Positions 1 through 9,197 of a DNA stretch of 64,000 nt are shown here, piece after piece (the stretch's first letter is position 1; the number at the start of each line of letters is the position of its first letter). Below the pieces are notes generated by a model. That model was not told the origin of the DNA. It ran no database searches and was given only the letters and a program-made list of their open reading frames with translations. The stretch comes from Alkalibacillus aidingensis. GTDB lineage: Bacteria; Bacillota; Bacilli; Bacillales; Alkalibacillaceae. A program made the translations under genes and the position numbers. Location of the stretch: the NCBI RefSeq assembly GCF_014595945.1, contig NZ_JABXWU010000004.1, positions 1 through 64,000 on the forward strand. Reading direction: 5' to 3'.

Positions 1-83
1 CCATGCCGAACACAGCAGTTAAGCTCTCTAGCGCCGATGGTAGTTGGGGTTTTTCCCCTGCGAGAGTAGGATGCTGCCGGGCT
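1..83 (+). rRNA. rrf: 5S ribosomal RNA, 3' part
   Basis: The sequence matches the conserved 3' half of Firmicute 5S rRNA: CCATGCCGAACAC, then GTTAAGCTCT, then GCGCCGATGGTAGT, ending near GCTGCCGGGC. The 5' part lies outside the window. It is followed directly by tRNA-fMet and tRNA-Asp, the same order as at the end of one B. subtilis rRNA operon just upstream of thiL. The exact 3' end is uncertain by a few bases. Confidence 0.93.
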
Positions 84-97
84 TATGATTTTAATAT

Positions 98-174
<77 letters not shown>

Positions 175-208
175 AATTATTTTAAAAATAAAGTTTCAAA
201 TATATGTT

Positions 209-285
209 GGTCCGGTAGTTCAGTTGGTTAGAATGCCTGCCTGTCACGCAGGAGGTCGCGGGTTCGAGTCCCGTCCGGACCGCCA
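209..285 (+). tRNA. tRNA-Asp (GTC)
   Basis: A 77-nt cloverleaf with acceptor stem GGTCCGG/CCGGACC, anticodon GTC in the loop CTGTCAC, T-arm GGTTCGAGTCC and encoded GCCA end. It is the second tRNA after the rRNA operon and is followed by a terminator. Confidence 0.97.
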
Positions 286-307
286 TTTTTATTTCAGACC
301 ATTCAGT

Positions 308-338
308 ACCTTGTGAATAATATTCGCAAGGTTTTTTT
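308..338 (+). terminator. Intrinsic terminator of rRNA-tRNA operon
   Basis: The hairpin ACCTTGTGAATA / TATTCGCAAGGT is followed by seven T residues. It ends the rRNA-tRNA transcription unit. The 180 bases between it and thiL are AT-rich and must hold the thiL promoter; no single promoter stands out. Confidence 0.85.
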
Positions 339-516
339 AGTACTTTTAAAATGTAAATCGTAATTGAGGTGTTGAACGGAAGAATCGTAAGTATACATAA
401 AAGGTGTATTCTGTATCAATCATCGTTTGTTATTTTCATTTTATATGATTGTTTGCTATGATAAGCTTGACCTATTATTCATCAGAACTTAAAGAAAATC
501 TATAAGAGGTATTTGT

Positions 517-1482
517 ATGGATGAGTTTGAGTTAATTAATAAAATTAAACCTACATTTTATCAACAGCCCTCAGTTATGAAGGGGATTGGTGATGATGGT
601 GCTGTTATCAGACCTGCTGATGGCCACGAATTGGTTGTTGTTTCCGATACGATGGTTGAGGATGTTCATTTTTCGTTAGACTATATGAGTTTTGAGGATA
701 TTGGACATAGGGTATTAGCAGCTAACATTAGTGACCTCGTGGCCATGGGCAGTACTCCTTTGTATTTCCTAGTAAATATAGCTGTATCAGGGTCTATTCA
801 AAATGAACAAATTTATGCAATTTATAATGGTATGAGTAGTTTGGCAACAACCTACCGTATGGATTTAATTGGTGGTGACACTGTCTCGGCAAAGCAGTTA
901 ATGATATCTATAACCGCTTTTGGTTCAGTTCTACCTTGGAAGAAAAGACTGCGTTCACAGGCTGAACCCAATGATGTTGTATTTGTGACGGGAAATTTGG
1001 GTGAGGCAGGTTATGGATTCTATGTGTTGAAGGAAAATAGTGTTTCTGTTAATAGTACTTATTTTGCTAATCGTCATAAACGTCCGATACCTAGAGTTGA
1101 TTTTATTTCTGCGAGTAGACATATCAGACGGTTAAGTTTAAATGATCTTAGTGATGGTTTATCTAGTGAGTTGAATGAGATTGCAGAAGCTTCAAATGTT
1201 AACATTGAAGTGGACTTCTCTCATATCCCGATTCATGAACAAATGCGCTATTTGGGACGAGATAAACTAAAGAAGTTAACGCTCTCAGCCGGGGAAGATT
1301 TTGAGCTTGTGGGGACTTGTTCACCAGAAGAATGGAAAGTACTAAAGAGTGAATGTGAAAAAGTGAATATTCCTATCAAAGCTATTGGACATGTCACTTC
1401 TAAAGGTGAACAGGCTCAAGTTTGGTTAAAAGAAGATAATCTATCTTTCCCTTTGAAAAGAAATGGCTATAAGCACAGTTGA
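517..1482 (+). CDS. thiL: Thiamine-monophosphate kinase ThiL
   Basis: ThiL phosphorylates thiamine monophosphate to thiamine diphosphate with ATP in the cytoplasm. At 321 residues it has normal family length. Visible motifs are GIGDDGAV (23-30), SDTMVEDVHF (43-52), NISDLVAMG (70-78) and GGDTV (119-123), the metal/ATP sites of the PurM/ThiL fold, plus DLSDGLSSEL near 208. The ATG follows AAGAGGT. It heads a tight cluster with tsaE, tsaB, rimI and tsaD, as in B. subtilis (ydiA to ydiE). The gap to tsaE is only 18 bases, so co-transcription is likely. Confidence 0.95.
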   Translation: MDEFELINKIKPTFYQQPSVMKGIGDDGAVIRPADGHELVVVSDTMVEDVHFSLDYMSFEDIGHRVLAANISDLVAMGSTPLYFLVNIAVSGSIQNEQIYAIYNGMSSLATTYRMDLIGGDTVSAKQLMISITAFGSVLPWKKRLRSQAEPNDVVFVTGNLGEAGYGFYVLKENSVSVNSTYFANRHKRPIPRVDFISASRHIRRLSLNDLSDGLSSELNEIAEASNVNIEVDFSHIPIHEQMRYLGRDKLKKLTLSAGEDFELVGTCSPEEWKVLKSECEKVNIPIKAIGHVTSKGEQAQVWLKEDNLSFPLKRNGYKHS

Positions 1483-1500
1483 AGATACGGGTGATTATAT

Positions 1501-1950
1501 ATGTTGATTTTTAAAACCATTAATGAAAACGAGACTAAATCTTTAGCAAAACAGATTGCTGAGAAACTTCAACCTAATGATGTTGTTACTTTAGACGGTG
1601 ATTTAGGTGCAGGTAAAACGACTTTTACTAAGGGTCTTGCAGAAGGTTTGGGGGTAAAACGGACGGTAAATAGCCCCACGTTTACGATCGTCAAGGAGTA
1701 TAAAGGACGGTTGCCTCTATATCATATGGATGTTTACCGTTTAGAGGATAACGATGAGGATATTGGATTTGACGAGTACTTTAACGGTGAAGGAGTAACT
1801 ATTATTGAGTGGTCACTTTTTATCGAAGAGTTTTTACCTAATAAGCGTTTAGCAATTAGTATTGAGAAAATTAATGATCATGAGCGTCATATTACATTAA
1901 AGCCTTATGGCGATCATTTTGAAGAAGTTTGTAAGGAGATTACATTATGA
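1501..1950 (+). CDS. tsaE: tRNA t6A biosynthesis ATPase TsaE
   Basis: TsaE is the ATPase that works with TsaB and TsaD to make N6-threonylcarbamoyladenosine at position 37 of ANN-decoding tRNAs. The 149-residue protein shows the Walker A motif GDLGAGKTT (33-41), SPTF (58-61), HMDVYRL (75-81) and the EW pair (103-104) typical of the family. Its stop codon overlaps the tsaB start (ATGA), indicating translational coupling. Confidence 0.95.
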   Translation: MLIFKTINENETKSLAKQIAEKLQPNDVVTLDGDLGAGKTTFTKGLAEGLGVKRTVNSPTFTIVKEYKGRLPLYHMDVYRLEDNDEDIGFDEYFNGEGVTIIEWSLFIEEFLPNKRLAISIEKINDHERHITLKPYGDHFEEVCKEITL

Positions 1951-2645
1951 ATGTGTTAGCAATTGATACATCCAATCAGCCAATGAGTGTTAGCATCATT
2001 AAGGAGTCTACACTTGCAGCTGAATTAACAGTTAATGTTAAGCGCAACCACTCGCTTCAGCTGATGCCAGCCATTGATCATTTATTTAACCAAACAGGCT
2101 TACAACCTAATCAGTTAGATAAGATTGCGATTGCAGCTGGTCCGGGCTCTTATACAGGGTTACGAATCGGCATGACGACTGCCAAAACAATGGCTTGGGG
2201 ATTAAATATTCCCATCGTTAGTTTATCGAGCCTAGAATTATTAGCTTCTAATTTACTTTATGATTCTTGTTTGGTTTCTCCATTTTTTGATGCAAGGCGT
2301 GGCAATGTGTATACAGGGTTATACCGTGTTCATCATGGTGACATAGACCAAGTGGAACCAGATCAAAATATTGATATGACTAGTTGGTTGGAGTATCTAA
2401 AATCCCTAGGTGAATATGTGAAATTGATAAGCTCCACAGAACATGGATTTCAGTCTATGGTTTCAGAAAAGCTTGGAGACCAAGGTATATTAGTTGGTCA
2501 TTCGCTACAGCTACCACGCGCTGGTTTGTTAGGTTCTTTGGCTATAAATAAAGAGGATGAGGATGTTCATGGCTTGAAGCCTAACTATCACCGATTGGTC
2601 GAAGCAGAGGCTAAGTGGATGGAACAGCAACAAAAGGATTCTTAA
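1947..2645 (+). CDS. tsaB: tRNA t6A biosynthesis protein TsaB
   Basis: TsaB is the non-catalytic ASKHA-fold partner that dimerises with TsaD in the t6A complex. The 232-residue sequence starts with the ASKHA signature NVLAIDTSN and contains GPGSYTGLRIG (65-75), diagnostic of TsaB. It overlaps tsaE by 4 bases and is separated from rimI by 1 base. Confidence 0.95.
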   Translation: MNVLAIDTSNQPMSVSIIKESTLAAELTVNVKRNHSLQLMPAIDHLFNQTGLQPNQLDKIAIAAGPGSYTGLRIGMTTAKTMAWGLNIPIVSLSSLELLASNLLYDSCLVSPFFDARRGNVYTGLYRVHHGDIDQVEPDQNIDMTSWLEYLKSLGEYVKLISSTEHGFQSMVSEKLGDQGILVGHSLQLPRAGLLGSLAINKEDEDVHGLKPNYHRLVEAEAKWMEQQQKDS

Positions 2646-2646
2646 G

Positions 2647-3090
2647 ATGAGTGAGATTAAAGTTCGTCCTATGGTTATTGGGGATATTGAAGATGTTATG
2701 GTCGTCGAGCTTACCTCTTTTAAATCACCATGGCAAAAGCAAGACTTTATATTTGATTTACTGAAAAATAAATTTTCTTATTATCTAGTGTTGGAAAACA
2801 ATCAAAAGGTGGTAGGTTATTGTGGGGTTTGGATTGTTGTGGATTCAGCACAAATCACGAATATCGCAATCCATCCTGACGAACGTGGCCATAAATATGG
2901 AGAGTATTTATTTAAGGAAACTCTTAAGTTAGCTAAATTTGAAGGTGCTCAAGAATTGACTTTAGAAGTGCGTGAGTCGAACCAGGTTGCACAGAAAATG
3001 TATCAAAAGTTTGGTTTAGAAGTTGTAGGCCGAAGAGAAAAATATTATAAAGATCAAGAGGACGCGTTAGTAATGTGGGTGAAATTATGA
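2647..3090 (+). CDS. rimI: Ribosomal protein S18-alanine N-acetyltransferase RimI
   Basis: A 147-residue GNAT-fold acetyltransferase. The acetyl-CoA binding stretch around [13 protein letters not shown] (73-85) and the C-terminal [21 protein letters not shown] fit RimI. By family it acetylates the N-terminal alanine of ribosomal protein S18, although its substrate in Firmicutes is less well established. It is the fourth gene of the cluster, and its stop codon overlaps the tsaD start. Confidence 0.9.
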   Translation: MSEIKVRPMVIGDIEDVMVVELTSFKSPWQKQDFIFDLLKNKFSYYLVLENNQKVVGYCGVWIVVDSAQITNIAIHPDERGHKYGEYLFKETLKLAKFEGAQELTLEVRESNQVAQKMYQKFGLEVVGRREKYYKDQEDALVMWVKL

Positions 3091-4103
3091 GTAGTGAACA
3101 GAATGAAATAATATTGGCTATTGAAACAAGTTGTGATGAAACAGCAGCAGCTGTTGTAAAAGGTGGTAAAAAACTGCTTTCTAATGTGGTTGCAACTCAA
3201 ATGGATATCCACAAGAAGTTCGGTGGTGTCGTTCCAGAAGTTGCCTCAAGACATCATATTGAGCAAATTACAATGGTTATTGAACAAGCGTTAGATGAAG
3301 CAGGTATGACGATTAACGAAGTGGATGCCGTCGCAGTTACTGAAGGTCCAGGCTTAGTGGGCGCCTTGCTAGTAGGCGTTAACGCTGCTAAAGCGTTAGC
3401 CTATGCACACCATAAGCCTGTAATTGGGGTTCACCATATTGCAGGACATATTTATGCCAATCGCTTAGAGAAGGATTTTGAATTCCCATTAATGTCGTTA
3501 GTTGTATCAGGTGGGCATACGGAATTAATTTACATGGAGCAACACGGTGAGTACGAAGTGATTGGAGAAACACGTGATGATGCAGCAGGTGAGGCTTATG
3601 ATAAAGTTGCTAAAGCATTAGGCTTGCCATATCCAGGTGGTCCAGAAATTGATCGCTTAGCACAGATTGGTAAAGATACTTACCAATTTCCACGTTCCTA
3701 TTTGGAGGAAGGGTCTTATGATTTTAGTTTTAGCGGTTTAAAGACAGCAGTAATCAACAAGCTTCATCATTTAAAACAAAAAGGAGCAGAGGTTGATACT
3801 GAGAATATAGCTACTTCATTTCAAGCCAGTGTCATTGACGTGCTTGTAGATAAAACGTATCAGGCTGCTATAGATTATGGAGTTAAACAACTGATTATTG
3901 CTGGTGGAGTATCTGCTAATCGCACATTGAGAGACCGAATGAGTGAACGTTTTAAAGACACAAATATAGATCTGATGATCCCTCCACTATATTTATGTAC
4001 GGATAATGCAGCAATGATCGGCGCTGCTGCCTCGGTTGAATATCATAAACAAAATTTTGCGAGTTTAAATTTAAACGCTAATCCTGGTTTAACCATTGAG
4101 TAA
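3087..4103 (+). CDS. tsaD: tRNA threonylcarbamoyltransferase TsaD
   Basis: TsaD (Gcp/Kae1 family) transfers the threonylcarbamoyl group to A37 of tRNA. With the start at 3087 the protein has 338 residues and begins MSSEQNE like other Bacillus TsaD proteins. That ATG overlaps the rimI stop (ATGA) and follows GGGTGA; an in-frame ATG at 3075 is less well placed. AIETSCDET (11-19) and the metal-binding HHIAGH (116-121) are intact, and SGGHTEL and the C-terminal NAAMIGAA are also seen. It is the last gene of the operon and is followed by a strong terminator. Confidence 0.95.
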   Translation: MSSEQNEIILAIETSCDETAAAVVKGGKKLLSNVVATQMDIHKKFGGVVPEVASRHHIEQITMVIEQALDEAGMTINEVDAVAVTEGPGLVGALLVGVNAAKALAYAHHKPVIGVHHIAGHIYANRLEKDFEFPLMSLVVSGGHTELIYMEQHGEYEVIGETRDDAAGEAYDKVAKALGLPYPGGPEIDRLAQIGKDTYQFPRSYLEEGSYDFSFSGLKTAVINKLHHLKQKGAEVDTENIATSFQASVIDVLVDKTYQAAIDYGVKQLIIAGGVSANRTLRDRMSERFKDTNIDLMIPPLYLCTDNAAMIGAAASVEYHKQNFASLNLNANPGLTIE

Positions 4104-4145
4104 AATGTTCCACAGCTTTTCCACAAAGCTGTGGAACATTTTTTT
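4104..4145 (+). terminator. Intrinsic terminator after tsaD
   Basis: A long perfect stem AATGTTCCACAGCTTT / AAAGCTGTGGAACATT follows the tsaD stop immediately and runs into seven T residues. The stem also carries DnaA-box-like TTCCACA / TGTGGAA sequences. Confidence 0.92.
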
Positions 4146-4269
4146 AGATAGTTGTAGTTATGGGCTTGTGTGTATGTTGATAAAAATGTGGATAAGTTAT
4201 CGAAAATCTGTGGATTTTGTGAGTAAGTTAATTAAAACTTGTGAATATGGGGATTGTTGTTGTGGATAG
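4106..4269. promoter_or_regulatory. Cluster of DnaA-box-like sites
   Basis: The gap between the convergent genes tsaD and the ABC-F gene holds a perfect DnaA box in reverse orientation, TGTGGATAA at 4187-4195. Near matches are TGTGGATAG (4261-4269, one mismatch), TTTTCCACA (4117-4125, one mismatch), and TGTGGATTT (4209-4217), TGTGAGTAA (4218-4226) and TGTGAATAT (4240-4248) with two mismatches each. Four of the six lie within about 60 bases. In B. subtilis, DnaA binds a few box clusters away from oriC, and to my recollection one is next to gcp (tsaD). DnaA binding here is inferred. Confidence 0.6.
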
Positions 4270-4288
4270 AATGTCGAGAAATTAACCT

Positions 4289-4319
4289 AAAAAAAACATA
4301 ACCACACATAGTGGTTATG
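4289..4319 (-). terminator. Intrinsic terminator of the ABC-F gene
   Basis: Read on the minus strand, CATAACCAC-tatgt-GTGGTTATG is followed by eight T residues. The upstream arm overlaps the stop codon of the ABC-F gene. Confidence 0.88.
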
Positions 4320-6267
4320 AATCGGATTCAAGCCCTTCAATTTTTTCTTGTAATTCTGTCCATTCTTCCATTAGCTGATCTAAGGATTGTTGAGCATCTT
4401 TAATTGTTTGATTGATTTCCTGTAAGGTAGAGTAGTCACCAGTGATTTCTGGATCATTCATTTTTTCCTCTTGCTCTTCAATCAATAACTCATACTCAGA
4501 TATTTGCTCTTCGATAGAACTGATCCGTCTTTCAATCTTGCGTCGTTCTCGTTTAGCCACTTTATCTTGTTGAAATTGTTGTTTTGAAGATGGATCATCC
4601 TCTTGCTTCTCTGATTGTGCTTCTTGAATCGCTAGAAGTTCTTCTTCTTCTTTAATCTTCTCTAGATAATAATCATAATTGCCGAGGAAGGTGCGAATCC
4701 CGTCTTGTTTCATTTCAAAGACTTGTGTCGCGATCCGGTTAATAAAGTAACGGTCGTGTGACACGAAGATAATCGTACCTGGAAAGTCAGCTAAAGCAGC
4801 TTCGAGAACTTCCTTACTATCTAAATCTAAGTGGTTAGTTGGCTCGTCCATGATTAGGACGTTAGCCTTTTGGAGCATTAATTTAGCAAGCAGTAATCGT
4901 GCTTTTTCGCCACCACTTAACATGCCAACTGTTTTTAGAACATCATCTCCGGTAAATAAAAAGTTGCCTAAAACCGTACGTATATCCTTTTCTGGCATTA
5001 ACGGGTAGTCATCCCAGAGCTCATTTAACGCCGTTTTTGAACGTGTTAATGTTGATTGTTCTTGGTCATAGTAACCGAACTCAACATTAGTCCCTACTTG
5101 AACTTTTCCTTCCACAAAAGGCATTCTTTTAAGCAAAGCTTTTAACAAAGTAGTTTTTCCGACTCCGTTTGGACCTACTATAGCTATGCGATCTCCACGG
5201 TTGACGCTAAAAGAGACATTACGAAAAATCGGCTGATCAATCGCACCATACTTCGCTTCTAGATTTTCTACTTTTAAGACATCATTTCCACTTTTTTGTT
5301 GTATATTAAAGGAAAATTTAGCAGAGGCATCATCCAGATCAGGTCGGTCCAATCGCTCCATCTTTTCTAATTGTTTACGTCTAGCCTTTGCTCGATTACT
5401 AGTTGAATCGCGAGCAATATTTTTTTGAACAAACTCTTCAAGTTTTTTTATTTCGCTTTGTTGTTTTTCAAAACGCTTCATTTGTAATTCGTAATCTTCA
5501 GCACGCTTTTGTAAGAAGTAACTATAGTTACCGTGGTACTTTTTAGAAGATTGAAAGGCAATCTCATAGACGACATTTACAGTCTGATCGAGAAAGTACC
5601 TATCGTGTGAAACGATCACAACTGCTCCACTATAATTACTTAAATAGTTCTCTAACCAATTCAGTGTGCGAATATCTAAGTGGTTAGTGGGTTCATCCAA
5701 AATAAGAATATCGGGTTTAGCGAGAAGAAGTTTCCCTAATGCTAATCTAGTTTTTTGACCGCCACTTAAACCATTGATAGACGTATTGAAATCAAATGTA
5801 CCAAAATCAAGGCCGTGAAGAACGGATTCTATTTCAGCCTCATATTGAAACCCATCCATGGCTTGGAATTGGTTCTGTTTGTGGTCGTAACTATTTAAAA
5901 TTTGTTCGTAAACCTGTTCATTACTGATGACTTCAGGATCTGACATTTGTTCTTCTAGTTCTCTTAGTTCAGCTTCAAGTTTTCTCGTTTCTTTAAATAC
6001 TTCAAGCATTTCATCCCAAATGGAGTTACTTGAATTAAGACCAGAATGTTGTGCTAGGTAGCCAATCGTGACATCCTTAGGCTTAAACAAATCACCTTCA
6101 TCGTGTGAAAGTTGGCCAGCCATAATCTGCAATAGTGTCGATTTACCTGCACCGTTTCTACCAACTATAGCAATTCGGTCTTGGTGATGTACTTCTAATT
6201 TAATTTTCGATAAAATGGTATCAGCACCAAATGATTTACCTATATCATTTAATTGCATTACAATCAT
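4315..6267 (-). CDS. ydiF: ABC-F family ATP-binding protein (YdiF-like)
   Basis: A cytoplasmic ABC-F protein of 650 residues with two nucleotide-binding domains and no membrane segments. The first domain has GRNGAGKST (36-44), LSGGQKTR and LILDEPTNHLD; the second has GPNGVGKTT, LSGGEKAR and LIMDEPTNHLD. A charged linker lies between them, and a C-terminal coiled coil rich in Glu/Lys covers the last 90 residues. ABC-F proteins act on the ribosome, some as translation factors and some as antibiotic resistance factors; the YdiF branch is housekeeping with unclear function. The start follows GAGGTGAA. It is monocistronic and convergent with tsaD. Confidence 0.9.
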   Translation of the reverse strand: MIVMQLNDIGKSFGADTILSKIKLEVHHQDRIAIVGRNGAGKSTLLQIMAGQLSHDEGDLFKPKDVTIGYLAQHSGLNSSNSIWDEMLEVFKETRKLEAELRELEEQMSDPEVISNEQVYEQILNSYDHKQNQFQAMDGFQYEAEIESVLHGLDFGTFDFNTSINGLSGGQKTRLALGKLLLAKPDILILDEPTNHLDIRTLNWLENYLSNYSGAVVIVSHDRYFLDQTVNVVYEIAFQSSKKYHGNYSYFLQKRAEDYELQMKRFEKQQSEIKKLEEFVQKNIARDSTSNRAKARRKQLEKMERLDRPDLDDASAKFSFNIQQKSGNDVLKVENLEAKYGAIDQPIFRNVSFSVNRGDRIAIVGPNGVGKTTLLKALLKRMPFVEGKVQVGTNVEFGYYDQEQSTLTRSKTALNELWDDYPLMPEKDIRTVLGNFLFTGDDVLKTVGMLSGGEKARLLLAKLMLQKANVLIMDEPTNHLDLDSKEVLEAALADFPGTIIFVSHDRYFINRIATQVFEMKQDGIRTFLGNYDYYLEKIKEEEELLAIQEAQSEKQEDDPSSKQQFQQDKVAKRERRKIERRISSIEEQISEYELLIEEQEEKMNDPEITGDYSTLQEINQTIKDAQQSLDQLMEEWTELQEKIEGLESDS

Positions 6268-6368
6268 AAAATTTCACCTCAACGTGAACTAGTTTATCTT
6301 ATATTAGCTAGATAAAGCAATTATTAGTGACATGATCTAAGGAAAAATATAAAGGGTGGCAAAAACAC

Positions 6369-6992
6369 ATGGAAGAAAATAAAATACCACAAGCAACAGC
6401 AAGACGATTACCACTTTACTATAGACATTTAAATAATTTACATCACCAAGGAAAACAACGAATTTCGTCAAAAGAGTTAAGTGAGGCTGTTAAAGTTGAC
6501 CCGACGACGATTCGTAAAGATTTTTCTTACTTTGGTGAGTTAGGTAGAAAGGGTTACGGGTATGATATTCAGCATTTGATTCATTTCTTTCGTAAGACCC
6601 TTGATCAAGATGAATTAGCTAAAGTGGCTTTAGTAGGTGTTGGTAATTTAGGCACCGCTTTACTTCATTATAATTTTATTAAAAATAACAATACCAAAAT
6701 AGAAATAGCCTTTGATACAAACAAAGGGAAAATTGGAACTAAAATTGGTGGTATACCTGTTCATGATATCAAGGAGTTAGAGACCGAACTTAAACGAACT
6801 GGAATCAATGTTGCCATTCTCACAGTCCCGGCAACTGTTGCTCAGCAAGTAGCTGAACAACTCGTCGAAGCTGGTATAGAGGGAATTCTAAACTTTACAC
6901 CCGCTCGGTTAACCGTACCTGATTCAGTTCGAGTACATCATATTGATTTATCAGTAGAGTTACAGTCGTTGATATATTTTCTTAAAAATTAA
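6369..6992 (+). CDS. rex: Redox-sensing transcriptional repressor Rex
   Basis: Rex senses the NADH/NAD+ ratio and represses fermentation and respiration genes when NAD+ is high. The 207-residue protein has an N-terminal winged helix (about 1-75, with [20 protein letters not shown]) and a C-terminal Rossmann domain with GVGNLGTAL (90-98). The position after the tsaD-ABC-F genes matches B. subtilis. In B. subtilis rex is followed by tat genes; here an MFS gene follows. Confidence 0.95.
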   Translation: MEENKIPQATARRLPLYYRHLNNLHHQGKQRISSKELSEAVKVDPTTIRKDFSYFGELGRKGYGYDIQHLIHFFRKTLDQDELAKVALVGVGNLGTALLHYNFIKNNNTKIEIAFDTNKGKIGTKIGGIPVHDIKELETELKRTGINVAILTVPATVAQQVAEQLVEAGIEGILNFTPARLTVPDSVRVHHIDLSVELQSLIYFLKN

Positions 6993-7016
6993 AGAGAGGA
7001 GATCCTCTCTTTTTTA
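6991..7016 (+). terminator. Intrinsic terminator after rex
   Basis: The self-complementary stem AAAGAGAGGA / TCCTCTCTTT, with a 2-base centre, overlaps the rex stop codon and runs into a T tract. Confidence 0.8.
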
Positions 7017-7109
7017 TTATATCATCCAATCTAAATAAACCCTTCCCATCATCCTATAAAAGGAGTACAATAGTTCGTGAGACGAATTAATTTAAGGAGA
7101 AACGATAAC

Positions 7110-8513
7110 ATGAGTAACGTCGCACACAAATGGCTAGTAGTATTATCTGTTTTATTCGGTACGTTTACCGTTATTTTAAATAATAGTATGTTGAATCCTG
7201 TTTTACCTGAGTTTATGTACATATTTGATTCCGATGCTGTTGGTGTAAGTTGGATCCTCACGATCTTTATGATTGCGATGGGGATGACGATGCCACTAAC
7301 AGGCTATCTTGGTGATCGTTTTGGTAAGAAGTCGGTATACATCATAGGTTTATGCCTATTTATGACGGGATCTATACTGGGAGCATTGTCACAGACTTTA
7401 AGTATGGTCATCATCGCGCGGGCGATTCAAGGTATTGCAGGTGGTTTAATGATGCCCAATGCAATGGCTTTAATATTTAACGCATTTCCTAAAAATGAAC
7501 GAGGTTTTGCTGTTGGGATTTACGGGATCTCTGTGATGATTGCACCTGCAATTGGTCCAACCATTGGTGGGATCATAGCAGAAGGGTTTAATTGGGTTTT
7601 CCTATTCCTTGTTAACATCCCGTTTGCCTTATTGAGCTTGATGTTCTCTATTAAATATTTAAAACCGACTCAAGCAAACCCTGATCTTAAATTTGATTTT
7701 ATAGGATTTATTATGGTGACGATTGGCGTGGGATCGGTATTGTATGTCCTAGGTCAAGGACGAGAAATTGATGCATTTATGAATTTTAATAACGCTGTAA
7801 TTTTCTTAGTCGGCTTCACAATGATCTTAGTATTTATTAGATATGAGCTGAAGAAAGAGCAACCCCTATTAAATTTAAGAATCTTTAAAATCAAAACCTA
7901 TCGCTATTCGATTTTAGTGACATCTGCTGCTTCTATTGGGTTATTTTCTGCATTGTTTTTGTTACCTTACCTTATTCAAGAGGCATTTGAAATGGGAATG
8001 GTAGCGACTGGATTAGTATTCCTTCCTAGTGCATTAGCTAGTGGCTTATTTATGAGTATTGGTGGTAAGTTACTAGATAAGAAGGGACCTAAAGTCGTTA
8101 TTCCAACTGGGTTAGCTCTTCTATCGGCTGCTAGTTTAGCTTTTGGATTTGTGGAATTAACAACAGCTTTTTGGGTGATTATAGTGATTAATATTGTTCA
8201 CGGTCTAGGGTTAGGGTTTGGTAATATGCCAGCAACAACGGCAGGTATGAATTCGATACCAGATCATTTGGTTGCTCAAGGTTCAGCTATGAACAATTTA
8301 ATTAGACAATTTGCCTCATCACTAGGAATTGTCTTTTTCTCAGTTTATTATGAAATAAGAAGAGGAAATATGATGCTACTAAATGAGATGTCAACACAAG
8401 AAGCTACCCTACAAGCACTTAATGAAGCATTTATCATAGCTGCGATTATAATTGCTTTAGCCATTCCAGCTGCACTGAGGATGAAAGGGGTTCAAGATGA
8501 GCCTTCTAACTAA
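7110..8513 (+). CDS. MFS transporter, DHA2-type drug:H+ antiporter family
   Basis: A polytopic membrane protein of 467 residues. Features typical of the DHA2 branch are the N-terminal LNNSMLNPVLPEF, the loop 2-3 motif GYLGDRFGKK and the motif-C-like GISVMIAPAIGPTIGG. The length suggests 12 to 14 transmembrane helices. The ATG at 7110 follows AAGGAGA; a GTG at 7077 would add 11 residues and also has a nearby AAGGAG. Substrate unknown. It is not found here in B. subtilis, so it is a lineage-specific insertion. Confidence 0.85.
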   Translation: MSNVAHKWLVVLSVLFGTFTVILNNSMLNPVLPEFMYIFDSDAVGVSWILTIFMIAMGMTMPLTGYLGDRFGKKSVYIIGLCLFMTGSILGALSQTLSMVIIARAIQGIAGGLMMPNAMALIFNAFPKNERGFAVGIYGISVMIAPAIGPTIGGIIAEGFNWVFLFLVNIPFALLSLMFSIKYLKPTQANPDLKFDFIGFIMVTIGVGSVLYVLGQGREIDAFMNFNNAVIFLVGFTMILVFIRYELKKEQPLLNLRIFKIKTYRYSILVTSAASIGLFSALFLLPYLIQEAFEMGMVATGLVFLPSALASGLFMSIGGKLLDKKGPKVVIPTGLALLSAASLAFGFVELTTAFWVIIVINIVHGLGLGFGNMPATTAGMNSIPDHLVAQGSAMNNLIRQFASSLGIVFFSVYYEIRRGNMMLLNEMSTQEATLQALNEAFIIAAIIIALAIPAALRMKGVQDEPSN

Positions 8514-8529
8514 TAGAGGTGATTAAACG

Positions 8530-9192
8530 ATGTGTGGGCGTTTTACCTTAACGATCGGTGAATCATTTTTAAAGGAACGTTTTGCAGTAACTTCTGATGT
8601 TAATTGGGACCCAAGTTATAACATTGCTCCAACGCAAAATGTATTAGCTGTCGTAAATGATGGTGAAAATAATCGTTTAGGTCAAATGAGTTGGGGGCTG
8701 ATTCCTGCTTGGGCCAAAGATACCAGTATGCGATCTAAAATGATCAATGCACGTCTAGAAACAGCAGATGAGAAACCAAGTTTTAAAAGGTTGTTATCAC
8801 GAAGACGCTGTTTAATCCTAGCAGATAGCTTTTATGAATGGAAAAAGGAAGATGGTAAAAAGCAACCAGTGCGAATCTTTTCAGCAGATCAGGACTTATT
8901 TTCATTTGCAGGATTATGGGATCGTTGGCAAGGTCCAGAAGGTGAATTAGTTACTTGCACGATCTTGACGAAAGAAGCGAATCAAGATATGGCCTCGGTT
9001 CATCATAGGATGCCAGTTATTCTTCCTAAAGATTATGAACAAGAATGGATGGTTCAAGAATCTAAAGAACCTGCTGAAATAAAAAGTTGGGTACAAGGAT
9101 TACCTGATCTTAAATTAAACCATTATGAGGTCAGTACGTATGTTAACAGTCCGAGAAATAATGATGAGAAGTGTATTGAAAACGTATTTTAA
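8530..9192 (+). CDS. SRAP family protein (YedK/HMCES-like)
   Basis: SRAP proteins crosslink covalently to abasic sites in single-stranded DNA through the cysteine exposed after Met removal. The 220-residue sequence begins MCGRFT and keeps the catalytic set: Cys2, Asn73 in INARLET, Glu103 in FYEW and His158 in VHHRMP, at spacings equivalent to E. coli YedK. The start is 17 bases after the MFS stop, so the two may share a transcript. The stop codon TAA is part of the target duplication of the adjacent MITE, so the ancestral 3' end may have been retained by chance. Confidence 0.9.
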   Translation: MCGRFTLTIGESFLKERFAVTSDVNWDPSYNIAPTQNVLAVVNDGENNRLGQMSWGLIPAWAKDTSMRSKMINARLETADEKPSFKRLLSRRRCLILADSFYEWKKEDGKKQPVRIFSADQDLFSFAGLWDRWQGPEGELVTCTILTKEANQDMASVHHRMPVILPKDYEQEWMVQESKEPAEIKSWVQGLPDLKLNHYEVSTYVNSPRNNDEKCIENVF

Positions 9193-9197
9193 TTAAA

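Noticed and set aside
3075-3086. Upstream ATG as the start of TsaD
   Set aside because: The ATG at 3087 has a ribosome binding site at the right distance, overlaps the rimI stop in the usual ATGA manner and gives the family N-terminus.
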